Part shown: piece after piece, positions 60,419-64,000 of the stretch
How positions within the stretch are numbered: the first letter of the stretch is position 1
How the letters are laid out: each line of letters starts with the position of its first letter
Assembly: GCA_029260375.1 (NCBI GenBank)
Contig: JAJDDI010000092.1
Coordinates: forward strand, 62,001 to 126,000
Direction: 5' to 3'
DNA: 64,000 bases
Source of the DNA: Phycisphaerales bacterium
Lineage (GTDB): Bacteria; Planctomycetota; Phycisphaerae; Phycisphaerales; UBA1924
The notes under the pieces: model-generated
What the model was told of the DNA's origin: nothing
Database searches by the model: none
The model's input: only the letters and a program-made list of their open reading frames with translations
Made by a program: the position numbers and the translations under genes

Positions 60419-62455
60419 ATGAAGAAATCGACACTCGGCGGTAGTTTCACGGATCGGGCGCTCTTGGAAGGTCACCTACGACTGGAGGCATCTGGCAAAA
60501 ATGAGAAGATCATTTACAATGCCACGAACCGCGCAGAGCGATGGTCCGATCCTGAGGAGAAGGTCCGTGCAGAATTCTACGCCGAGTTGATTTATCGATA
60601 TGGATATGACCCGGATCGAATCGCCGTCGAGTTCACTGTGCCTGATCGATCTCCGAGCGACTTCGCTGACCTCGTCATATTCCACGACGCAGAGCGAAAG
60701 AAGCCTTACGCGGTCATTGAATGCAAGAAGGATGGCATCAGTGACGCCGAGTTTAGCCAGGCTGTTGAGCAGGCATGGGGAAATGGCAACGCCCACAAAT
60801 TCCGCGCTGTGTATGTAGGTGTGGTGGCGGGTGGTACCCGTAAGTTTCTCGACTGTTCCGACAAGTACAAACCTCTGGAGCGCGATAGCAACGTCGTTGC
60901 CGATCTCCCGGTGACCTACGGCAATCCCCCCGAGTGGAAGTACAGGAAGGGGATTAGCAATGAGTGGCAGGATATCAAGCCAGTCTCCAAAGGCGAGCTA
61001 ATTGCAGCAATTAAGAAATGTCATCAATCGCTATGGGGAGGCGGTCGCCTTTCCCCTCCAGCAGCGTTTGGCGAGTTCTGCAAGATCATTTTTGTCAAGG
61101 TCAGGGACGAGAAGGCTCCGCGCAAGAAGGGTGAACCCTACGAATTCCAGATCAAGTCCGATGAGCCCGCCTCAGCATTAGCGTTGCGGATCAAGAAGCT
61201 CTATGCCGAAGAGATGGAACGTGAGCCCGACGTTTTTAAAGAGCTGATCCGAATCGATGACGGCACCTTGAAGATGTGTGTTTCGCACCTCGAAGCTGTC
61301 AACTTCAACAAGACAGACCTCGACACCAAGGGTGTCGCATTCGAGCAGTTCCTTGACGGTTTCTTCAAGGGCGATTTTGGCCAATACTTCACGCCCCGCG
61401 AGATCATCCAGTTCTGTGTGGAGATGCTGAACCCAACAGCGGATGATATGACGCTCGACCCGGCCTGCGGCTCTGGCGGGTTCCTCCTTTACGCCATGGA
61501 CCATGTGCGTCGATACGCGGAATCGGTATACGAGGACGATGAGCGAGCTGCCTATCGACACTGGCACGACTACGCAAAGGATCGCCTCTATGGCATCGAG
61601 ATCAACGACGAAATCTCGCGTGTGGCCAAGATGAACATGATCCTCCACGATGATGGCCATACCAACATTGTCGGCTTCGACGCTCTCGATCGTCTCGACC
61701 GCTTCAAGCAGGAGCGGCGCAAGCTTGCCCGTGACTCCTTTGATCTTGTGCTCACCAACCCGCCCTTCGGCGCAACGGTGAAGGAAACGGAGAAGGGGAG
61801 TGGGTACATGGACGGTTGGGAGCTCATGTTCTACACGAGCAAAGGGTCGGCGGAGGCTGCCGGGCCCGATCCCGATCGTGTTGACTTCAAGATGGGAAAA
61901 AAGGGTATCAAGCGAGCCAAGACCATCAAGACCGAAATCTTGTTCTGTGAGCGCGTCTGGCAGTTTCTTAAACCAGGCACGGGGCGAGCAGCCATCGTAC
62001 TTCCTGACGGAATTCTTACGAACTCTAGCCTCCAAGGCGTCCGCGACTGGCTACTTGCCCGCTTCCAGTTCCTCGCCGTTGTCAGCCTGCCGCAAGAGAC
62101 CTTCCAGCACTCCGGTGCGGCGGTGAAGGCCAGCGTGGTCTTTGTCCGCAAGCGGGCTCAAGGCGAGCAGCCCGACGACGACGAACCGATTTTCATGGCG
62201 TCTCCGAGCAATATCGGCTACGACGCCACGGGCCGCAAGACTTACAAGACTACCGTCAAGACTGAGAACAGCAGCCGCCGCGTGGAGGTTCACGCGACTG
62301 ATCTGTTCGACATCGAAGTCACACTCGAAAAAGCCTTTAAACCCGGAACCGGCGAGGCAGAGTGGCAAGAAAGATCACGCCGTGTGGTGCTCGATTCGGG
62401 CGTGCTCGGGCAGTATCGGCAGTTCGAGAGGACAGCCGAGCCTTTTTTCGTCTAA
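60419..62455 (+). CDS. hsdM: HsdM-type N6-adenine DNA methyltransferase with nuclease-like N-terminal domain
   Basis: 678 residues from ATG 60419. Residues about 35-150 resemble HSDR_N domains: FADLVIFHDAERKKPYAVIECKK carries Asp84 and Glu101-x-Lys103, the PD-(D/E)XK arrangement. About 190-310 is HsdM-like helical, about 310-560 the methyltransferase: motif I DPACGSGGF (Asp347) and motif IV NPPF (447-450). It methylates adenine in the target set by the HsdS subunit. The added nuclease-like region is not part of the minimal HsdM and is seen in BcgI-like type IIB/IIG enzymes and in some type I M subunits. Base use is less GC-rich than in the genes to the left. Followed by hsdS. Confidence 0.92.
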   Translation: MKKSTLGGSFTDRALLEGHLRLEASGKNEKIIYNATNRAERWSDPEEKVRAEFYAELIYRYGYDPDRIAVEFTVPDRSPSDFADLVIFHDAERKKPYAVIECKKDGISDAEFSQAVEQAWGNGNAHKFRAVYVGVVAGGTRKFLDCSDKYKPLERDSNVVADLPVTYGNPPEWKYRKGISNEWQDIKPVSKGELIAAIKKCHQSLWGGGRLSPPAAFGEFCKIIFVKVRDEKAPRKKGEPYEFQIKSDEPASALALRIKKLYAEEMEREPDVFKELIRIDDGTLKMCVSHLEAVNFNKTDLDTKGVAFEQFLDGFFKGDFGQYFTPREIIQFCVEMLNPTADDMTLDPACGSGGFLLYAMDHVRRYAESVYEDDERAAYRHWHDYAKDRLYGIEINDEISRVAKMNMILHDDGHTNIVGFDALDRLDRFKQERRKLARDSFDLVLTNPPFGATVKETEKGSGYMDGWELMFYTSKGSAEAAGPDPDRVDFKMGKKGIKRAKTIKTEILFCERVWQFLKPGTGRAAIVLPDGILTNSSLQGVRDWLLARFQFLAVVSLPQETFQHSGAAVKASVVFVRKRAQGEQPDDDEPIFMASPSNIGYDATGRKTYKTTVKTENSSRRVEVHATDLFDIEVTLEKAFKPGTGEAEWQERSRRVVLDSGVLGQYRQFERTAEPFFV

Positions 62456-62550
62456 GCCCCGCCGAGCGGAACGCACGCCATGCGTGCTTCGCTGCTCGAC
62501 GGGGCGACATAAGAGATCGCGCAGATGTTCAGTATGCTGCAGATCTTGAG

Positions 62551-63888
62551 ATGATCCGCGAGCGGTACGCTTCTCCAAACTTTGACCTTGTCCCGCTTGG
62601 CTCACTGACGACTCTAATCCAATACGGAACATCTGAACGTGCGACCTCGGACGGCAAGGGTGTACCCGTGCTTCGGATCCCCAATTTGCAGGCTGATGGG
62701 TGGGACCTATCCGATCTGAAATACCTTCCCCTCGGACCCAAAGAGATCGCTCCCTATCGCCTAGAGAAGGGCGACATCCTTTTTAACCGTACAAACGGGT
62801 CTCGTGATCTCGTTGGGAAGTGTGAGGTGTTTGACTCTGATGGCGTGTGGGTGTTCGCATCATACCTGATTCGTCTGCGAATCAACCGAACCCTTGCGCT
62901 TCCTGAATTCGTAACTTCCTTCCTCAACACCTTCTGGGGCCGCCGACAGGTCGAGCATGTCAGCCGCCAGATTTTGATGTCCAACATTAACGCGGACGAG
63001 ATCCGTGCGCTTCGTATTCCACTCCCTGATTTGCCTCAGCAGCAGGCGCTTATTACTTCACTAAGCAATGCACGGGACAGCCGGAAGGAGATGCTCGCGC
63101 AGGCGGATCACCTGCTTACGAGCCTCGACGATTTCGTACTCGATCTGCTTGGGGTGCGTCTGCCTCCCGCCAGTTCGCATCGCCCGATCTATGCTGTCCG
63201 TCTGTGCGATGCGACAGCCGGCAAGAAGCTCATTCCAGGCTACTTCCATCCCGAACGCCTTGGGGCAATCCGCGCTATCGAGAATGCGTATCCAGACAAC
63301 CATAGTGCTACTTTACTGGCGATTGCCGACTTTCGGCGGGATCAGCGGCAGGTTCAGCCCGGCGATGACTACGTAGGACTAGCCAATGTCCAGTCCGACA
63401 CCGGCGAGCGTTGTGAGAGTACTGATAAGGAAGTAGAGGGAACAGTCTTCGAGTTCGCAACCCGTGACGTGCTCTTCGCGCGGCTGCGCCCATACCTCAA
63501 CAAGGTCTACCGGGCCGAGCATGACGGCGTGTGCTCGCCGGAGTTTTACGTTTTGCGCGTTCGGATCGGCGAAGACGGCAAGCCGCGTGTTGTACCTGAC
63601 TACCTCGCAGCTGTGCTCCGATCCAGTCTTGTGCTCGCCCAGACAAGGTACATGATGACGGGCAACACGCACCCCCGACTTGCCAACGAGGATGTCGTCA
63701 ATCTTGTTGTCCCGGTCCCACCTCTCCCAACTCAGAATGCGATTGCGAACGAGGTCACCCGTCGCAGAGAGCAGGCCCGTCAGCTCCGGGCCGATGCTAC
63801 GAAGCTATGGGCGGAAGCGAGATCCGAGTTCGAGGTCGCACTACTCGGGCCACCGCGAGTTCGTGAAACGAGGGGGAGTAAGCAATGA
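62551..63888 (+). CDS. hsdS: HsdS specificity subunit
   Basis: 445 residues from ATG 62551; a GTG at 62362 would extend it but overlaps hsdM by 94 bases. Two half-domains, each a target-recognition domain followed by a conserved helix. First: LVPLGSLTTLIQYGTSERAT, VPVLRIPNLQADGWDLSDLK, then IPLPDLPQQQALITSLSNAR. Second: LLAIADFRRDQRQVQPGDDY, DVLFARLRPYLNKVYRAEH, VPPLPTQNAIANEVTRRREQ. This is the classic bipartite type I specificity layout. It binds the DNA target and the M (and R) subunits. The next gene overlaps by ATGA. Confidence 0.93.
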   Translation: MIRERYASPNFDLVPLGSLTTLIQYGTSERATSDGKGVPVLRIPNLQADGWDLSDLKYLPLGPKEIAPYRLEKGDILFNRTNGSRDLVGKCEVFDSDGVWVFASYLIRLRINRTLALPEFVTSFLNTFWGRRQVEHVSRQILMSNINADEIRALRIPLPDLPQQQALITSLSNARDSRKEMLAQADHLLTSLDDFVLDLLGVRLPPASSHRPIYAVRLCDATAGKKLIPGYFHPERLGAIRAIENAYPDNHSATLLAIADFRRDQRQVQPGDDYVGLANVQSDTGERCESTDKEVEGTVFEFATRDVLFARLRPYLNKVYRAEHDGVCSPEFYVLRVRIGEDGKPRVVPDYLAAVLRSSLVLAQTRYMMTGNTHPRLANEDVVNLVVPVPPLPTQNAIANEVTRRREQARQLRADATKLWAEARSEFEVALLGPPRVRETRGSKQ

Positions 63889-64000
63889 GCAAACTGCCCT
63901 ACTTGATTTCAGAGATCAACTCTGCGATCGAGGTGTACCTGTCAGGCCGGACTGGCCAGCAATACAACCGCACGGCGTTCATCCTCTGCGATGACGGGGC
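63885..64000 (+). CDS. Start of a third restriction-locus gene (partial)
   Basis: Only 38 codons lie in the window (MSKLPYLISEINSAIEVYLS, GRTGQQYNRTAFILCDDG). It overlaps the hsdS stop by ATGA, so it is in the same operon. The start does not resemble the usual beginning of HsdR. It could be an accessory protein of the restriction locus. Function cannot be assigned from this fragment. Confidence 0.7.
   Translation, partial: MSKLPYLISEINSAIEVYLSGRTGQQYNRTAFILCDDG

Noticed and set aside
62362-62550. GTG start extending hsdS upstream by 63 codons.
   Set aside because: It would overlap hsdM by 94 bases, and the added residues have no resemblance to HsdS; ATG 62551 leads directly into the first recognition domain.

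Overview
The window looks like a chromosomal segment of a GC-rich planctomycete, most likely a member of the Phycisphaerales. The strongest reason is a C-terminal tail shared by eight secreted proteins. It is a duplicated EF-hand-like unit that begins with Cys in CPADLAEP-type sequence, repeats a DFSDVxAFLxAF core, and usually ends in GCP. This matches the tail that, as I recall, is annotated in that order as a GC-type dockerin. High GC and dense genes with many 1-8 base overlaps fit the same picture. No rRNA, intact tRNA or CRISPR array was seen.

Layout. Positions 1-12396 (minus strand) hold six consecutive secreted beta-propeller, beta-helix or beta-sandwich proteins, all with the dockerin-like tail; the first runs off the left edge. 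A small secreted protein (12516-12941) follows. Divergent from it, 13180-18738 (plus) is a four-gene cassette: ECF sigma factor, soluble anti-sigma-like protein, TPR-CHAT caspase-like protease, and an exported subtilase that itself carries the dockerin-like tail. After a decayed transposase (about 18870-19340) comes an ATGA-coupled sensor kinase and REC-GGDEF-EAL protein (19707-23719, minus).

Positions 24052-40719 (minus) form one long copper/silver-type detoxification operon read from right to left: a Cys-rich leader protein, CusC-, CusB- and CusA-like efflux proteins, a protein with four YHS-like metal modules, a YHS-like/DUF2231 membrane protein, a heavy-metal-binding lipoprotein, a second outer-membrane factor, a multicopper oxidase, an APC permease and a P1B ATPase. 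A relic of an RHS/dockerin gene separates it from a CzcCBA-type operon (41309-47932, plus), which also begins with a Cys-rich leader protein. Then follow an exported M14-S9 double-peptidase fusion (48078-51938), a glycan cluster (FkbM methyltransferase, GT2, nucleotidyltransferase, RfbB-like dehydratase; 52039-55618), a beta-helix protein (minus) and a seven-repeat FG-GAP protein with the dockerin-like tail (57396-59285).

From about 59310 to the right edge the content changes to small accessory ORFs and a restriction-modification locus (HsdM-like with an added nuclease-like N-terminus, HsdS, and the start of a third gene). The codon use looks less GC-rich there, which suggests a transferred defence island.

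The most interesting system is the ECF / anti-sigma-like / TPR-CHAT / subtilase cassette. It resembles in gene content the RpoE-regulator-protease part of type III-E CRISPR (Craspase) loci, but with no CRISPR component in the window. The proposed proteolytic control of the sigma factor is an inference.
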